Shown here: positions 1 through 8,802 of the stretch, piece by piece | How positions within the stretch are numbered: the first letter of the stretch is position 1 | Layout: the number at the start of each line of letters is the position of its first letter | Assembly (NCBI GenBank): GCA_042095055.1 | Contig: JBELBZ010000008.1 | Coordinates: 15,271 to 79,270 of the forward strand | Length of the DNA stretch: 64,000 bases | Direction of reading: 5' to 3' | Source of the DNA: UBA8752 sp042095055 | GTDB taxonomy: Bacteria > Bacteroidota > Bacteroidia > Flavobacteriales_D > Sanyastnellaceae | The notes under the pieces: generated by a model | What the model was told of the DNA's origin: nothing | The model's database searches: none | What the model saw: the letters and a program-made list of their open reading frames with translations, nothing else | Program-made: the position numbers and the translations under genes

Positions 1-455
1 ATCTGATGGGAACCACTTTGGTCGATGAGGTGACCTTGCCCAACCAAGAGGTTGAAGACGCAACCTCGGTGGACTTTTTTCGGCATTACGGCTCACCTGG
101 CGGACAGGAATTTCACCACTACCGCGTGAATGGCGGGGGGCACGATTGGTTCGGCGTTTGGGGAAGCATGGACATAGTTTCCACACAAGTCATGTGGGAC
201 TTCTTCTCATCCCAATGTGCAGGTGAATTCACAGGCATGACAGAGCCCAATGCTCCTGAATCTTGGCTGCATTGGAGGGGAAATGGCATTTCTACCGACA
301 GAACTTGCCACGTGGACCTGTTCGACGCCACCGGTCGCTGCATGGAACAGCAATCCTTGATTCGAGGCCAAATTTGGTCCCCCGTTACCAAAGGCTTCAC
401 AATCATCCGGGCCACGGATGCTGCAGGCCATCAGCAGATTCTCAAGACACTCTAA
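1..455 (+). CDS. C-terminal part of a secreted PHB-depolymerase-like esterase with T9SS-type tail (5' truncated by window edge)
   Basis: The reading frame is open from the window edge, so the true start lies outside. The visible 149+ residues contain YRVNGGGHDWFG followed by a helix ending in MWDFFSSQC. This matches the catalytic-His region and end of alpha/beta hydrolases of the PHB depolymerase/feruloyl esterase (LpqC-like) family, where the HxW histidine belongs to the Ser-Asp-His triad. After it comes a short beta-rich tail of about 70 residues with LFDATGR and a final FTIIRATDAAGHQQILKTL, the usual look of a type-A T9SS sorting domain (xxDxxGR, then GxYIVR-like, then basic end). I infer an extracellular or surface esterase exported by T9SS. 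The nucleophile region is not in the window, so the substrate is unknown. Confidence 0.72.
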   Translation, partial: LMGTTLVDEVTLPNQEVEDATSVDFFRHYGSPGGQEFHHYRVNGGGHDWFGVWGSMDIVSTQVMWDFFSSQCAGEFTGMTEPNAPESWLHWRGNGISTDRTCHVDLFDATGRCMEQQSLIRGQIWSPVTKGFTIIRATDAAGHQQILKTL

Positions 456-530
456 AGTGGGGTGAGGCTTCGCGCTGTTCTTTGGCAGCGAAAGGCTCAA
501 AAACGGCTTAAGCTGAGAAACGACGGGGAT

Positions 531-1310
531 TCAAGCTGGCTTCCGCACCACGTGCAGGTAGCGTTCTGATCCGAGTGCACAGCGTTCAAAACGCTCCGCA
601 CCGAACAGTTCTCGCAGGTCCAGCTCTTCAACCTCAAAGCCCACTGAACGGTAACGGTCGGCATAGTCCATGCCATACAATCGCACGTGGTCTCGCTGCC
701 AATACAAGCGTTCCCGCTCTGCAGGGTCCGTGACGTTGGGGTCTTCCAAAGTCTCGGCATTGCTCCGGTCTAAAGGCACTTGAAAAATGCCCCACCCTCC
801 AGGTTTCATCACCCGGAAGTACTCCGACATGACTTTGCGGTCATCGGCAACGTGCTCCATGAGGTGGTTGCCCATGATGATGTCGAAGTGATCGGCATCA
901 AATGGGATCTCGTGCACATCGAAATGCACATCTGCCCAAGGCGAAACCAAGTCGGCCCGGATGATTTCCAACCCTTGGGCCGCATTGAACCGCTTCAAGA
1001 AACAGTACTCAGGTGCGAGGTGCAACATGCGCCGGTCCTCCCCGCCATCGAACATGTCGCTGTGGCCCTTCAAGTACATCCACACCGCACGGTGGCGCTC
1101 CAAGCTCAGTGAATTGGGCGCCAAAGCATTGGGACGACTGCGGTCAGCGCGGCCGTATGAAAGCAATTTGCGGTACTTCTTGCCATTGATCGGGTCCTCA
1201 AAACGGCTTCCCCAGTAAAAGGGAGAAACCAATTGCAGTGCGATGTGGGCCACGCGCTGCAACAAATGCCGGGGAATAAACCGGGTAACGAAAGAGATGA
1301 GGGCACGCAT
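531..1310 (-). CDS. class I SAM-dependent methyltransferase
   Basis: A 259-residue protein. The core has a Rossmann-like order: RRMLHLAPEYCFLKRF (weak motif I region, about residues 90-105), FDADHFDIIMGNHLMEHVAD (motif of the Methyltransf_11 type, with the NHxxEHV signature, about 143-162) and VMKPGGWGIFQVPL. The substrate cannot be read from sequence. The N-terminal 25 residues are basic and hydrophobic (FVTRFIPRHLLQRVAHIALQLV), which suggests membrane association. The ATG at 1310 is preferred over an upstream TTG at 1322. It lies 33 bp after the DUF721 stop and is probably the last gene of the recF operon. A related family uses the same fold for lipid or sugar methylation in polysaccharide clusters, but no such genes lie next to it. 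Confidence 0.75.
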   Translation of the reverse strand: MRALISFVTRFIPRHLLQRVAHIALQLVSPFYWGSRFEDPINGKKYRKLLSYGRADRSRPNALAPNSLSLERHRAVWMYLKGHSDMFDGGEDRRMLHLAPEYCFLKRFNAAQGLEIIRADLVSPWADVHFDVHEIPFDADHFDIIMGNHLMEHVADDRKVMSEYFRVMKPGGWGIFQVPLDRSNAETLEDPNVTDPAERERLYWQRDHVRLYGMDYADRYRSVGFEVEELDLRELFGAERFERCALGSERYLHVVRKPA

Positions 1311-1343
1311 GATGGACGGCAAAGATAACTTCTACTGCTCCGT

Positions 1344-1679
1344 CTACCGGATGACCACCTGCCGAATGGCCTCCCGGCCCAGGTGTTCGTTGATCATCGT
1401 TTGGATGCGCGTGCGGGCCATCAGGAACTCTTCTTTCATCGGCCCCGAATCCAATTCGACGGTCAACACCCCGTCCCGAACCCTCAAAAAGCGCGTCTTG
1501 CGTGAGACCGCCTCGCCCATGACTTCGCGCCATGCAGCCTCGGTTCGGGCATCTTCAAGGCGGGCACCATGGCCGCTGAGGCGCAGCCATTCAGATATCG
1601 CATCGCCCAAAGAGACGGCCTCGGCCTTGCGCGATGTGTGCCGCCGTCCCAGCCCACGCTTGGTATACCGCTTGTTCAT
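1344..1679 (-). CDS. DUF721 (DciA-like) protein
   Basis: A 111-residue protein of the DUF721/DciA family. In other bacteria DciA helps load the replicative helicase DnaB. The conserved part is AAWREVMGEAVSRKTRFLRVRDGVLTVELDSG followed by a helix with EEFLMARTRI and a final IRQVVIR strand, the small KH-like fold of the family. The first 20 residues are strongly basic (KRYTKRGLGRRHTSRK). The start ATG overlaps the recF stop codon as ATGA (1676-1679), so the two are translationally coupled. recF next to DUF721 is a common arrangement in Bacteroidota and fits a role in replication or repair. The helicase-loading function is inferred from the family only. Confidence 0.8.
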   Translation of the reverse strand: MNKRYTKRGLGRRHTSRKAEAVSLGDAISEWLRLSGHGARLEDARTEAAWREVMGEAVSRKTRFLRVRDGVLTVELDSGPMKEEFLMARTRIQTMINEHLGREAIRQVVIR

Positions 1680-2812
1680 GTGGTGGGCTGAAGGGGTTCG
1701 TGTGGAACAACGCCCTCAGACCCCACCCACCATGCACGAAACGGCACGTCCGCTGCCTTGAGCAAGCGCGGGATGCGCTCGGGATCGGTGTCTGAAATGA
1801 ACACTTGACCGAACCGCGCCCTGCCCAGCACGGCCATCAATGCCCCCGCCCTGTGGGCATCAATCTTGTCAAAGATGTCATCCAACAGGAGGATGGGCCT
1901 TCGGCCAACACGCTGGGCAAGGTGCTCGACCTGCGCCAGCCTCAAAGCCAACAAAAAGGTTTTCTGTTGGCCTTGGCTTCCAAACCTCTTGAGGGCGTGA
2001 TCCCCCAATCGAAAGTCCACATCGTCCTTGTGCACCCCCACCGTTGAGCGGCGCAACCGGCGGTCATCGGCTTGGGCCTCCACAAGGGCCTCCTCGAAGC
2101 CACCGGGGACCACGCGGCTCATCAAAGCCAGTCCGACAGACTCTTTGCCTTGGCACAGTTCCCGGTGTATCCTCTGAAACTCTGGTTCAAATTCAGCCAC
2201 AAACACCGCCCGCTGCTCCGCAATCGCCTCTGCAAGCGGGACCATCTGCTCGTTCCAAGGGGTCAACTGATCGGCATCAAACGTCCGGTTCTCTGCAAAA
2301 AACCGAAGCAAGTTGTTGCGCTGTTGCACCAAATGGTGGTATTGAATCAACCGGTCCAAATATGGACGGTCGTATTGGCTGATCACCTGATCCATCCATT
2401 TGCGGCGCACTTCACTGCCTTCATGCAGCAAGGCTGCGTCTGCTGGTGCAATCATCACCACCGGGTACCGGCCCACGTGGTCGGCCAACTTCTGGTAGGC
2501 TTTACCGTTGCGCTTGAGCACCTTCTTCTGCCCTTTGATCACGGCGCACACCACACGGTCCTCTTCTGTGACGTCCCCTTCTTCGAGGGCAAAAGTTCCC
2601 TCGATCATAAATGAGGGCTGTTCATGGCGCACGTTCTGAGAATCAATGGGGTTGAAAAACCCTTTGGCGTTGCCCAGGTAATGCACGGCATCCAAAACAT
2701 TGGTTTTGCCGGTTCCATTGTCTCCGAGCAAACAATTTACTTGCGCGCACAGCTCCATTTCCACCTCTGGGTGGTTCTTGAAATCGAGCAATTGCAACCT
2801 GAGGAGGCGCAT
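1676..2812 (-). CDS. recF: DNA replication and repair protein RecF
   Basis: A 378-residue SMC-like ATPase that loads RecA at gaps together with RecO and RecR. The start MRLLRLQLLDFKNH at 2812 gives the standard RecF N-terminus; the frame stays open to 2929 but those codons do not look like RecF. Visible motifs are Walker A GDNGTGKTNVLDA (about residues 29-41), the signature region LKRFGSQGQQKTFLLALRLAQ (the family's SxGQQK, about 285-305) and Walker B PILLLDDIFDKID (about 318-330). The protein is slightly longer than E. coli RecF. It is divergent from the TPR gene at 2953, leaving 140 bp for promoters, and is followed by DUF721 with a 4-bp overlap. Confidence 0.95.
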   Translation of the reverse strand: MRLLRLQLLDFKNHPEVEMELCAQVNCLLGDNGTGKTNVLDAVHYLGNAKGFFNPIDSQNVRHEQPSFMIEGTFALEEGDVTEEDRVVCAVIKGQKKVLKRNGKAYQKLADHVGRYPVVMIAPADAALLHEGSEVRRKWMDQVISQYDRPYLDRLIQYHHLVQQRNNLLRFFAENRTFDADQLTPWNEQMVPLAEAIAEQRAVFVAEFEPEFQRIHRELCQGKESVGLALMSRVVPGGFEEALVEAQADDRRLRRSTVGVHKDDVDFRLGDHALKRFGSQGQQKTFLLALRLAQVEHLAQRVGRRPILLLDDIFDKIDAHRAGALMAVLGRARFGQVFISDTDPERIPRLLKAADVPFRAWWVGSEGVVPHEPLQPTT

Positions 2813-2952
2813 GCCGATGGTATTGGTCTTGGACTCGGTCACTTTGGCTATTTTTGCCGTCCGCAAAAGTGGGTCATTGACCCGGGGATGCGTGCAGGGT
2901 TTTCCACTGTGAATCCCGAAGCTTATCAAGAATCAACCAGGATACGACCTCC

Positions 2953-3627
2953 ATGGCCGAAAACAATCCCTCCGGCGCCCCTCAAGATCTCTCGGGCCAA
3001 ACGGAACAGTTCATTGAGAACAACAGCCGAAACATCGTCATGGCCATTGGTGCCGTGGCCGTCCTCATATTAGGCGTTGTAGGCTATGGCAAGCTTGTCA
3101 CAGAGCCTGCAGAGCTTGAGGCCAATCAAGACAGCTGGCGTGCCGAGCAATACTTCATGATGGACAGCGTGGACCTCGCGCTGAACGGAGATGGCTTGTA
3201 CCCCGGCCTTTACGACATCGTGGATGACCACGCTGGAACCACTTCAGAGGCACGTGCCCAGTACGAGTTGGGTACCATCTTGCGCAGCCAAGGCGATTTT
3301 GATGGTGCGATTGAAGCCTTCAGCAACGCAAATTTGAAGGACGACGTACTCGCTGTCCTGGCCCAAATCAACATCGGAGACTGCGAGGTCGAACTGGGCA
3401 ACTACAGCGATGCGGCCAGCGCCTTTGGCCAAGCTGTGAGTGGAGCAAAGGGCTCCGTTGGCGAAGACTACCTCGCCCCCATCGCCCTGTACAAGGGCGC
3501 ATTGGTGGACCTTGAACTCGGCAACAATAGCGCTGCCAAAGGCAAGCTCAACAGCATTGTCGAGGACTACTCTTCTTCGAATGTCAAAGCGACTGCCGAA
3601 GGGTTGGCCGCAGCCATTGCCCGCTAA
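2953..3627 (+). CDS. membrane-anchored tetratricopeptide protein (YfgM-like)
   Basis: A 224-residue protein with one transmembrane segment (NIVMAIGAVAVLILGVVGYG, about residues 27-46) after a polar, cytoplasmic N-terminus, then an extracytoplasmic TPR region: ARAQYELGTILRSQGDFDGA, DVLAVLAQINIGDCEVELG and YLAPIALYKGALVDLELGNN are consecutive helical pairs. This is the topology of YfgM, a periplasmic chaperone partner of the Sec translocon and PpiD, although Bacteroidota members are not well characterised. It is divergent from recF and is followed after 14 bp by ribH, a neighbourhood common in flavobacteria. Function beyond protein-protein contact is not shown by the sequence. Confidence 0.8.
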   Translation: MAENNPSGAPQDLSGQTEQFIENNSRNIVMAIGAVAVLILGVVGYGKLVTEPAELEANQDSWRAEQYFMMDSVDLALNGDGLYPGLYDIVDDHAGTTSEARAQYELGTILRSQGDFDGAIEAFSNANLKDDVLAVLAQINIGDCEVELGNYSDAASAFGQAVSGAKGSVGEDYLAPIALYKGALVDLELGNNSAAKGKLNSIVEDYSSSNVKATAEGLAAAIAR

Positions 3628-3641
3628 AGCGGGCCCCCACC

Positions 3642-4154
3642 ATGGCCACACAAGGGCACGACCTGTCCGCTTATGACGCTGAAAGCCTCAAAGATTGTCA
3701 GGCCTTCAGAATAGGCTTGGCTGTTTCTGAATGGAATGAAGAAATCACCCACGCCCTGCGCGATGGGGCTTTGGCTGTATTGGACAAAGCGGGGGTCTCA
3801 AACATCCTCGTCAGAAATGTCCCGGGAAGCTTCGAACTTCCATTGGCCAGCCAGTGGCTCCTGAAACATGCGGCGTGTGATGCTGTCATCGCCATCGGGA
3901 GTGTGATCCGCGGTGAGACCGCCCACTTTGACTTTGTGTGCCAGTCCACCGCAGAGGGCGTGTTGAGGGCCGGTTTGGACGGCGACCGCCCGGTCATCTT
4001 CTGCGTCCTCACCGACGACAACATCGAACAATCCCGCGCCCGCTCAGGGGGGGAACACGGCAACAAAGGTGTTGAAGCCGCCGTTGCAGCCCTCAAAATG
4101 GTGCACCTGCGCAAGGGCCTTGCCGGAACTGGGAACTGGGGCGTCGGACTGTGA
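3642..4154 (+). CDS. ribH: 6,7-dimethyl-8-ribityllumazine synthase
   Basis: A 170-residue RibH. It condenses 5-amino-6-ribitylamino-uracil with dihydroxybutanone phosphate in the next-to-last step of riboflavin synthesis, usually as a 60-subunit shell or pentamer. Signature stretches are VSEWNEEIT (substrate-stacking aromatic), VPGSFELPLASQWLL, IGSVIRGETAHFDFV with the catalytic His, and CVLTDDNIEQSRARSGG followed by GNKGVEAA. The N-terminal 22 residues are an extension typical of Bacteroidota. The stop codon overlaps the next gene's GTG start (GTGA). No other rib gene and no FMN riboswitch lies nearby. Confidence 0.95.
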   Translation: MATQGHDLSAYDAESLKDCQAFRIGLAVSEWNEEITHALRDGALAVLDKAGVSNILVRNVPGSFELPLASQWLLKHAACDAVIAIGSVIRGETAHFDFVCQSTAEGVLRAGLDGDRPVIFCVLTDDNIEQSRARSGGEHGNKGVEAAVAALKMVHLRKGLAGTGNWGVGL

Positions 4155-5671
4155 ACCATTCGGCCTGGCGTCACCCCCTCCTGCTTCCCCTGCTCGCAGG
4201 ACTGTTGTTGCGGCTCGCGGCTGCGTTGTACGGTGGCGGATACCTCATGCACGACGATCATTTCTTGGTGGTCGAAGCGGCAGCCAGTTGGGCCGATGGC
4301 GAGGACTACAACAACTGGCTTCCCTGGAACCAAAAGGGCACACCCAAAGCACATCCCGCCAACTTTGCCTACGTGGGCAGCCAATACCTGCTGTTTGAAC
4401 TGTTCAAACTTACCGGCCCAAGCCATCCCAGCGATCAGGCACTGGTGTTGCGCATTCTACACGGCCTGTACAGTTTGGCCACCATTGCTTTGGGGTACCT
4501 GATCGCGCGCGCCCTCGCACCAACCCGCAAACACACCGCAACTGCAGTGGCTTGGCTCTTGGCCGCCAGCGGATTGTGGCCCCTGCTTTCTGTGCATCAG
4601 TTGGTAGAAATGGCCTGTGTACCCCCGCTCATGATGGGCTTTTGGGGATTGGTACGGTCGCGCCAACTGCGCTGGCAGGACATCCTCATCGCAGGCATTG
4701 GCATCGGCATCGCCACGGGAATCCGATTTCAATGCGGGGTCATCGGGGTGGCCCTCGTTCCCGTGTTGTTGGCACAGCGGCAATGGCAGGCCTTGGTGGG
4801 CGTTGGCGTCACCGCTTTGGGCACCTTCTCGCTGATGCAAGCACCAGACCTGTATGTCTGGGGAGAACCTTTTGTGCAACTGAGGGGCTACATCGGGTAC
4901 AATTCCACCCATGCTGGGAATTACCCGAAAGGTCCTTGGTACCAATATCTGCTGACCTTGCTGGGCATCCTGTTGCCTCCGGCCAGCCTCATGCTCCTGT
5001 GGGGCGCCTTTCACCGGGGCCGATCCGCACCGGGCAACTGGTGGCGCGTGGTCGTTCCCATCGCAGGCTTTCTGATCTTCCACAGCGCCTACATCAACAA
5101 GCAAGAACGCTTCATCCTTCCGGTGGTTCCTGCCCTCATCACCGTGGGGCTCATCGGGTGGCACAATTGGCGGGAACGCAGCCAATGGTGGGCACGACAC
5201 CGCAAATTAGAAGGGGGCCTTTGGGCCACATTCTGGATCATTTCCACCGCTGTGGTGGCCGCCAGCATTCCTTATTCCGGCAAGCACAGCAGGGTAAAAG
5301 CCATGGAGTTCTTGTACGGCCAAAAAGTGGAGACTTTTGCGGTGGTTCAAGTCGACAGCGGATCCATGCCGCCACAGTTCTACAGCGGTACTTGGAAGTC
5401 TTATCACATCGACAACCGCAGGGACCAACAGCGTCCACCGTTGCAAGTGGCTGCATCGTGGTGCGCTTCGCCTCCTCAGTTCATCCTCTTCCAAGGCGAC
5501 CGCCACCTTGGAGAAGCTGTGGGCCAATACAAAGCCGCCATGCCTGGCCTGCGATACGTCACCACCATAGCTCCGAGCAGAACCGACCGTTGGATCCATG
5601 CCCTCAACCCCATCAATTCGGTGGAACGCATCATGATCTATGCCACGGAGGACGCTCTACCTTGTCCTTGA
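4151..5671 (+). CDS. polytopic GT22-like (GPI-mannosyltransferase-like) glycosyltransferase
   Basis: A 506-residue membrane protein with about ten hydrophobic segments between residues 8 and 390. The first loop holds LMHDDHFLVVEAA (acidic motif equivalent to the HPDE loop of GT-C enzymes, about residues 33-45), and about residue 315 has HSAYINKQERFILPVVPAL, the GT22 family's HKE-RF-x3-P motif. GT-C enzymes take a sugar from a polyprenyl-phosphate donor and transfer it on the outer side of the inner membrane. A soluble tail of about 110 residues follows. The acceptor (glycolipid, protein or polysaccharide) is unknown. The start is a GTG overlapping the ribH stop; DUF2461 follows after 4 bp. 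Confidence 0.78.
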   Translation: MNHSAWRHPLLLPLLAGLLLRLAAALYGGGYLMHDDHFLVVEAAASWADGEDYNNWLPWNQKGTPKAHPANFAYVGSQYLLFELFKLTGPSHPSDQALVLRILHGLYSLATIALGYLIARALAPTRKHTATAVAWLLAASGLWPLLSVHQLVEMACVPPLMMGFWGLVRSRQLRWQDILIAGIGIGIATGIRFQCGVIGVALVPVLLAQRQWQALVGVGVTALGTFSLMQAPDLYVWGEPFVQLRGYIGYNSTHAGNYPKGPWYQYLLTLLGILLPPASLMLLWGAFHRGRSAPGNWWRVVVPIAGFLIFHSAYINKQERFILPVVPALITVGLIGWHNWRERSQWWARHRKLEGGLWATFWIISTAVVAASIPYSGKHSRVKAMEFLYGQKVETFAVVQVDSGSMPPQFYSGTWKSYHIDNRRDQQRPPLQVAASWCASPPQFILFQGDRHLGEAVGQYKAAMPGLRYVTTIAPSRTDRWIHALNPINSVERIMIYATEDALPCP

Positions 5672-5675
5672 GCCC

Positions 5676-6347
5676 ATGTCACATTTCAATCCTGAAGCGC
5701 TTCAATTCCTCGCCGATCTCGCCGTTCACAACGACAGGGATTGGTTTGCAGAAAACCGCAAGACTTACGAGCAAAAAGTCCGCGACCCTTTCAAAGGATT
5801 TGTAGCAGAAGTCATCGCTGCTTGTGCGGAGCGGGAACCGGCTTTTGCCACATTGGAACCCAAACATTGCATTTTCCGAATCAACCGGGACACCCGCTTT
5901 TCCAAGGACAAGCAGCCTTACAAGACCCACCTTTCAGCCGGCATCTCGCCCGGAGGCAAAAAGAGCGGCGATCCCGGGCTTTATGTGCACTTTGATGCTG
6001 AACGGCTCGTGGTCGGCGGAGGGGCCTATTGGGTCGAAAAGGACGACCTGTATGTCCTTCGCGAACACATCGCTTCCCAGCCAGAGCGGTTCAATCAACT
6101 GTTGGCCGACCCCAACTTCAGCGGCAGATACGGCGCGCTCCAAGGTGCGCGCAATGTGCGCATCCCCAAAGAATTCAGGGAAGCGGCAGAAGTATGCCCC
6201 CACATCTTGAACAAGCAATTCTTCTACATGGCCGAGCTTCCTGTTGAACAGGTGGTCTCCCCTGCGCTGATGGACACCGTGATGGAGCACTTTGATGCCG
6301 CAGCAGAAGTCCGCCAATTCCTCAGAGCGGGTCTGCAGGCGGGATGA
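5676..6347 (+). CDS. DUF2461 family protein
   Basis: A 223-residue member of DUF2461 (TIGR02453). The diagnostic stretches are FLADLAVHNDRDWFAENRK near the N-terminus, then FRINRDTRFSKDKQPYKTH, GLYVHFDAERLVVGGGAYW and the final KQFFYMAELPVEQV. The family is widespread in Bacteroidota and fungi and has no established biochemical function. The start at 5676 is chosen because it begins directly before the conserved FNPEALQFLADL; the frame upstream runs into the GT22 gene. Its stop overlaps the next gene (ATGATG at 6344-6349). Confidence 0.87.
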   Translation: MSHFNPEALQFLADLAVHNDRDWFAENRKTYEQKVRDPFKGFVAEVIAACAEREPAFATLEPKHCIFRINRDTRFSKDKQPYKTHLSAGISPGGKKSGDPGLYVHFDAERLVVGGGAYWVEKDDLYVLREHIASQPERFNQLLADPNFSGRYGALQGARNVRIPKEFREAAEVCPHILNKQFFYMAELPVEQVVSPALMDTVMEHFDAAAEVRQFLRAGLQAG

Positions 6348-8230
6348 TGGCTAACTTGGCGGCCGCCATGAACGCATCGATTTACCTCCGCCTTGTTTCT
6401 GTTTGTCTGTTGTTCACGCCCTGCTGTGCTTTTGCGCAGTACCCCGGCTGGCAGCAAGCCATAGACTACACCATGGACATCACCGTCGATGCCCCGCTGC
6501 ATCAGTACACGGGCTCCATGGATGTCACCTACACCAACAACAGTCCCGACGCGCTGGACCGGATTCCGTTTCACCTCTTCTTCAATGCTTTCCAACCCGA
6601 AAGCATGATGGATGTGCGCAGCCGCAACATTGCCGACCCCGACCGCCGGGTGGGCGACCGCATTGTGGGGCTTCCTGAAGATGAGCAAGGGTGGATCAAA
6701 GTCAGTGCCGCCCGAGTGGGCAAGACCGATGCCACATTCAATGCCTCGGGCACCATTGGGTGGCTCACCCTCCCCAAACCACTGGCCGCTGGAAAGAAAA
6801 CGAAAATCCACCTCGAGTGGGACGCTCAAGTTCCGCGCCAGGTGCGCCGTTCAGGTTGGATGAACGCCCAAGGCGTTGAATTCAGCATGACCCAATGGTA
6901 CCCCAAAGTGTGCGAGTATGACCACCACGGATGGCACACCAATCCCTACATCGGCCGGGAGTTTCACGGCGTATGGGGCGACTTTGACGTCACCATTCAC
7001 ATGGATGCCCGCTACATGATTGGGGGCACAGGCGAATTGCAAAACCCGGACGATTGTGGGCACGGATACAGCGATGCCGCCACGCCCCAAGAAGGGGTCA
7101 TCGATTGGCACTTCGTCGCCGAAGATGTGCATGACTTTGCCTGGGCTGCAGACCCCGATTTTGTGCACGATGTCTTGGATGCTTCCGATGGCACAACCAT
7201 GCACTTCATTCGCCAGGCCGACACATCCTACGGTGCATGGGAAGAATTGCCCGCCATTGCCGAACGGGCCTTGCTCTACTATTCCGAACACGTGGGTCCC
7301 TACCCCTGGCCACAGTATACCGTCATCGAGGGCGGAGATGGCGGCATGGAGTACCCCATGTGCACGCTGGTTCGGGGCAACCGCAAGCTGCGCAGTTTGG
7401 TCGGCGTCACCGCCCATGAAATGGCCCACGCCTGGTTCCAAGGCATCTTGGCCACCAACGAAAGCCTGCACGAATGGATGGACGAGGGCTTTACCTCATG
7501 GGTCGAGTCAGAGTTCATGGCCGAAGAATTCAATGAATCCCGAGACCAGCCCCACTACTGGGCCTATGGCGGATACTTGAACCTGGTGCGCGACGGCAAC
7601 GAAGAACCCCTCTCGACCCACGCCGACCACTATGTCACCAACCGCGCTTACGGCACCGGAGCCTACAGCAAGGGAGAAGTGTTGATGAACCAATTGGCCA
7701 GCATCATTGGAGAAGAAGCCCGCAATGCCGGCATCAAACGGTATTTCGAGGAATGGTCCTTTAGCCACCCTGGGCCCGTGGACTTCAAGCGCTGCATGGA
7801 ACGTGAAAGTGGATTGGAACTGGACACTTATTTCCAATACATGCTCAACAGCACCCACCACGTCGACGTGGCGCTGACCTCTGTGCGCATCACAGCCGAC
7901 AGCACCTACATCGAACTCGAGCGGGTGGGCAAATTGCCCCTGCCAGTTGACGTGCGCATCACTGCTGCCGATGGGACCGTCATGGAGCACCACATTCCAC
8001 AGGTCGTCACCCAAGGCCACCGCCCTCTGACAGAAGGCGAACAGGTGCATGCGCCCTGGCCCTGGACACACCCCACCTACACCTTGGCCCTGCCCGTATC
8101 CTCGCCTGGATGCACCGTGGAAATCGATCCCCGCCGGTTGACGGCCGATGCTGACCGGACCAACAACACCGCGTCATTTGCTGAAGGCCTGATCCAAGAA
8201 TGGCGTTCTGGCGCGGCCAACCGCCGCTGA
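6344..8230 (+). CDS. secreted M1 family zinc metallopeptidase
   Basis: A 628-residue gluzincin. A signal peptide (LRLVSVCLLFTPCCAFAQ) ends near residue 32. The exopeptidase motif appears as GGDGGMEYP (GxMEN variant with Tyr in place of Asn), and the zinc site is VTAHEMAHAWFQ with the third ligand in EWMDEGFTSWVE 18 residues later. A conserved Tyr that stabilises the transition state is probably in TNRAYGTGAYSKG. Bacteroidota M1 enzymes of this type act as periplasmic or secreted aminopeptidases. Three in-frame ATGs (6344, 6347, 6368) are possible; the last gives the tidier signal peptide (MNASIYLRLVSV). Not the same subfamily as the M1 enzyme at 8803, which is LTA4 hydrolase-like. Confidence 0.88.
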   Translation: MMANLAAAMNASIYLRLVSVCLLFTPCCAFAQYPGWQQAIDYTMDITVDAPLHQYTGSMDVTYTNNSPDALDRIPFHLFFNAFQPESMMDVRSRNIADPDRRVGDRIVGLPEDEQGWIKVSAARVGKTDATFNASGTIGWLTLPKPLAAGKKTKIHLEWDAQVPRQVRRSGWMNAQGVEFSMTQWYPKVCEYDHHGWHTNPYIGREFHGVWGDFDVTIHMDARYMIGGTGELQNPDDCGHGYSDAATPQEGVIDWHFVAEDVHDFAWAADPDFVHDVLDASDGTTMHFIRQADTSYGAWEELPAIAERALLYYSEHVGPYPWPQYTVIEGGDGGMEYPMCTLVRGNRKLRSLVGVTAHEMAHAWFQGILATNESLHEWMDEGFTSWVESEFMAEEFNESRDQPHYWAYGGYLNLVRDGNEEPLSTHADHYVTNRAYGTGAYSKGEVLMNQLASIIGEEARNAGIKRYFEEWSFSHPGPVDFKRCMERESGLELDTYFQYMLNSTHHVDVALTSVRITADSTYIELERVGKLPLPVDVRITAADGTVMEHHIPQVVTQGHRPLTEGEQVHAPWPWTHPTYTLALPVSSPGCTVEIDPRRLTADADRTNNTASFAEGLIQEWRSGAANRR

Positions 8231-8232
8231 TC

Positions 8233-8793
8233 ATGTTTGAGTCCCAACTCGAGAAAAGGGGCTGGCGCTGGCCGGTCTCCGCATTGGTGACCCTGGTATG
8301 CTTGGGGGTCCTCGGCCCCATCGTCATTGATTTGGAGCAAGGCTTGCCCCTGAGCTTGCAATCGCTGCTGGTCTGCTGGCTGCCTTTGATGTTGGGGTGG
8401 CGCGCTGGCGTCAGCGGTGTGATCGCTTATGTGGCCTTGGGCGCTGCCGGGGTGCCGGTTTTTGCAGGGTACAATGGTGGACCCGAGATTTTGGCGGGCC
8501 CCACTGGAGGTTACCTGATGGGCATGCCTGTTGCCGCCCTCGTGCTCGGCGCTATGGCAGAGGCGTTGCCCGAAAACGCCTCGGACCGCGAGCGCTATCT
8601 GCGCATCGGGGCAGGCATGATCTTGGGACACATCGTCATCTTGGTGATGGGCATTCCCTGGCAAATGAAATTTGCGCCAGACCTGGATGTCCAAGCCCTC
8701 CTTGAGCGCCTCTCACGCCCCGCATTGCTCAAATGCGCCTTGGGTTTGCTCTTGTCTGTCTTGGCCATGCGTGCCAGCGGATCACGGGCTTAA
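8233..8793 (+). CDS. bioY: biotin transporter substrate-binding subunit BioY
   Basis: A 186-residue integral membrane protein with about six hydrophobic segments. The BioY signature VPVFAGYNGGPEILAGPTGG followed by YLMG (about residues 76-99) is the loop and helix that bind biotin. BioY is the S component of an ECF transporter; it can work alone or with the EcfAA'T module, and no ecfA or ecfT gene lies nearby. The start at 8233 is 2 bp after the M1 peptidase stop. No biotin operator or riboswitch was recognised. Its product would feed the biotin carboxylase encoded at 20560, though the two are not linked in an operon. Confidence 0.9.
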   Translation: MFESQLEKRGWRWPVSALVTLVCLGVLGPIVIDLEQGLPLSLQSLLVCWLPLMLGWRAGVSGVIAYVALGAAGVPVFAGYNGGPEILAGPTGGYLMGMPVAALVLGAMAEALPENASDRERYLRIGAGMILGHIVILVMGIPWQMKFAPDLDVQALLERLSRPALLKCALGLLLSVLAMRASGSRA

Positions 8794-8797
8794 TTTG
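8790..8797 (+). promoter_or_regulatory. -7 promoter box TTAATTTG for the M1 lipoprotein gene
   Basis: Seven of eight positions match the Bacteroidota -7 element TAnnTTTG. Only 5 nt (CCCCC) separate it from the ATG at 8803, so transcription would begin at or next to the start codon. It overlaps the bioY stop codon. Confidence 0.5.
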
Positions 8798-8802
8798 CCC
8801 CC

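Noticed and set aside
4552..5805. 417-codon open frame, plus strand, second frame
   Set aside because: Overlaps the membrane glycosyltransferase in another frame and is rich in Arg, Pro and His with no hydrophobic pattern or motif.
8200..8232. Possible biotin riboswitch or operator before bioY
   Set aside because: The gap is only 2 bp between the peptidase stop and the bioY start; no palindrome of the BirA type was seen.
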